Origin: Bacteroidota bacterium
GTDB taxonomy: Bacteria > Bacteroidota > Ignavibacteria > Ignavibacteriales > Ignavibacteriaceae
DNA: 15,520 nucleotides
Assembly: GCA_021796135.1 (NCBI GenBank)
Contig: JAJYOQ010000047.1
Span: forward strand, 1-15,520
Direction of reading: 5' to 3'
Part shown: piece by piece, positions 13,793 through 15,520 of the stretch
How positions within the stretch are numbered: the stretch's first letter is position 1
Layout of the letters: the number at the start of each line of letters is the position of its first letter
Notes under the pieces: model-generated
The model's database searches: none
The model's input: only the letters and a program-made list of their open reading frames with translations
What the model was told of the DNA's origin: nothing
Made by a program: the position numbers and the translations under genes

Positions 13793-15520
13793 ATGGAAGG
13801 AAATTTTTCAGATCGTCTACAAGATGTAATTCGATTAAGTCGGGAGGAAGCTCTGCGTCTTGGTCATGACTATATCGGAACAGAACATCTTTTATTAGGG
13901 ATCATTCGAGAAGGACAAGGTGTCGCCGTAAGAATTCTAAGGAATCTTGACTGCGACTTAACAAAATTAAAAAAGGCAATTGAAGATACGGTAAGAACTT
14001 CAGGCGGGACATTAACTATTGGCAATATCCCTTTAACAAAACAAGCGGAAAAAGTTTTAAAAAATCACACAAATTGAATCAAAAATCTATAAAGCTGATG
14101 TTATTGGTACTGAGCATCTTATATTATCTCTTCTACGAGATGAAGATAACATTGCAACACAAATTTTGCATCAGTTTAATGTTACCTATGATGCTGCCCG
14201 TTCAGAATTAAATGCAATGCTTACGAATAAGAATCCAAAGGGTCCCGAGAGCACTGCTACTCCTCCTCCCGATAAAAAAATCGAAAGAACCAAAACACCT
14301 GTTTTGGATAACTTCGGCAGAGATTTAACAAAACTTGCTATTGAAGACAAGCTTGATCCTGTTGTGGGAAGAGAAAAGGAAATTGAAAGAGTTGCTCAAA
14401 TTTTAAGCAGAAGGAAAAAGAACAATCCTGTTTTGATAGGTGAACCGGGAGTTGGTAAAACAGCAATTGCTGAAGGTCTTGCCTTAAGAATTGTTCAAAG
14501 GAAGGTACCGAGAATTCTGCAGGATAAAAGAGTTGTTACATTAGATCTTGCTGGTTTGGTAGCAGGGACAAAGTATAGAGGTCAATTTGAAGAAAGAATG
14601 AAAGCATTAATGAATGAGCTTGAGAAAGCAAAAGATGTAATTCTTTTCATTGACGAACTTCATACGATTGTCGGAGCAGGCGGGGCTTCCGGTTCGCTTG
14701 ATGCTTCTAATATGTTTAAACCGGCTTTAGCAAGAGGAGACATACAATGTATCGGTGCCACAACTTTAGACGAATATAGGAAATATATCGAAACTGACGG
14801 CGCTTTAGACCGACGATTTCAAAAGGTTATGGTTGAACCGCCTAGTTATGATGAAACGATTCAAATTCTTAACAACATTAAATTTAAATATGAAGAACAT
14901 CACCATGTTCTATATTCAAAAGCTGCTATTGATGCAGCAGTAAAACTTAGCAACAGATACATTACAGACCGCCATCTTCCCGATAAAGCAATTGATGTTA
15001 TTGATGAGGCAGGTTCAAGAGTTCATATGGGAAATTTTGAAGTCCCTCAGGATATTTTGGCTCTTGAAGAGGAAATTGAAAAGGTAAGACAAGAAAAAGC
15101 TTCCGTTGTTAAAAAACAAGATTATGAAGAAGCTGCCCGCCTTCGCGATAAAGAAAGGAATCTTCAATCTGATTTAGAAATTGCAAAACGTGACTGGGAA
15201 ACTAAAACAAAGGATATTGTTCACGACGTTAGTGAAGAGGATATTGCTACTGTAGTAGCTATGATGACGGGAATACCTGTTAACCGCGTAGCACAAACTG
15301 AATCTGAGAAATTGTTGAAGATGGAAGATGCTCTTAAACAAAGGATTGTTGGTCAGGATGAGGCAGTTATAAAGCTGACAAAAGCTATTAGAAGGACAAG
15401 AGCCGGTTTAAAAAGAGTTAACAGACCGATCGGCAGCTTTATTTTTCTTGGACCGACTGGCGTCGGAAAAACTGAACTATGCAAAGTTCTTGCTCATTAC
15501 TTATTTGATTCCGATAGATC
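13793..15520 (+). CDS. clpC: ClpC-type AAA+ unfoldase of the Clp protease, frameshifted and cut at the window end
   Basis: Two frames together encode a ClpC N-terminus. Residues 1-90 (13793-14063) hold Clp-N repeat 1 ([22 protein letters not shown]). After a one-base shift, the frame from 14064 has repeat 2 ([12 protein letters not shown]), Walker A G-E-P-G-V-G-K-T (about 216-223 of the joined protein), Walker B L-F-I-D-E-L-H (Asp287, Glu288), a UVR/M-domain segment [12 protein letters not shown] (about 443-454) that marks ClpC rather than ClpA or ClpB, and the second Walker A G-P-T-G-V-G-K-T (about 553-560), open to the end. ClpC feeds substrates to ClpP. As read, translation stops at 14077. 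The start is ATG 13793; a TTG at 13781 in frame is less likely. It may be catalogued as a pseudogene. Confidence 0.9.
14059..14064 (+). other. Frame break in clpC at a run of six A
   Basis: The reading T-T-A-A-A-A-A-A-T-C puts the frame of 13793 onto a TGA at 14075-14077. With five A instead of six, the codons become TTA AAA ATC ACA CAA ATT GAA and run on through the whole ClpC sequence. The break lies in the first helix of Clp-N repeat 2. Both sides keep full family similarity, which points to a recent mutation or a sequencing error. Confidence 0.85.

Noticed and set aside
14054..14064. Programmed -1 ribosomal frameshift at T-TTA-AAA in clpC
   Set aside because: The heptamer looks like a slippery site, but the downstream ClpC frame is +1, not -1, so a classical -1 slip would not restore it.
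1..15520. CRISPR arrays, tRNA or rRNA genes, insertion sequences, prophage or defence genes
   Set aside because: No direct-repeat arrays, cloverleaf-like segments, transposase motifs or terminal repeats were seen; nearly all of the sequence is accounted for by cellular genes.

Overview
The window is AT-rich bacterial chromosome filled almost entirely by recognisable cellular genes. No phage, insertion sequence, CRISPR array, rRNA or tRNA was found. Ten complete and one partial minus-strand genes plus two more in the last minus-strand unit occupy 1-13482, and a single plus-strand gene (clpC) occupies the right end. The gene set suggests a free-living diderm of the Bacteroidota/Chlorobi/Ignavibacteria side of the tree: lipoprotein signals, an EF-G2-type GTPase, a SpoIID-domain lipoprotein without sporulation genes, a small exported FN3-like protein, and promoters close to TTGATT/TATATT. 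The placement is an inference. Strong Shine-Dalgarno sites before two genes argue against a typical Bacteroides-type translation signal.

Layout from right to left. (1) 13483-13792 is a 310-base divergent interval with candidate promoters for a UvrD/PcrA-like helicase (leftward) and ClpC (rightward). The clpC frame is broken by one extra A at about 14059-14064 and then runs open to the window end. (2) The helicase is followed after a few bases by a membrane glycosyltransferase. (3) 7131-10289 is a compact nucleoside-salvage operon: cytidine deaminase, thymidine kinase, concentrative nucleoside transporter, purine nucleoside phosphorylase. (4) 3796-7046 is an envelope-related unit: small exported FN3-like protein, SpoIID-domain lipoprotein, Maf nucleotide pyrophosphatase, eight-helix-type flippase-like membrane protein. 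It starts from the best promoter in the window, placed so close to the ATG that the mRNA may be leaderless. (5) 654-3623 holds a YtxH protein, a DUF948 protein (the same two families as the Bacillus ytxG/ytxH stress operon) and an EF-G2-like GTPase, ending in a clear intrinsic terminator at 618-647. (6) A HIT-family nucleotide hydrolase/phosphorylase and the first 33 codons of a lipoprotein follow the terminator and run off the left edge.

Functional logic: the salvage operon would import nucleosides, convert cytidine to uridine, phosphorylate thymidine and phosphorolyse purine nucleosides. SpoIID (glycan cleavage), Maf (linked to septum control) and the lipid-flippase-like protein are all envelope or division associated. 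ClpC, YtxH and EF-G2 are compatible with stress or ribosome maintenance. I do not see a demonstrably new system. The points most worth checking are the clpC frameshift, the possibly leaderless FN3-like gene, the terminator/ribosome-site overlap before the HIT gene, and the non-canonical EF-G2 switch residues.
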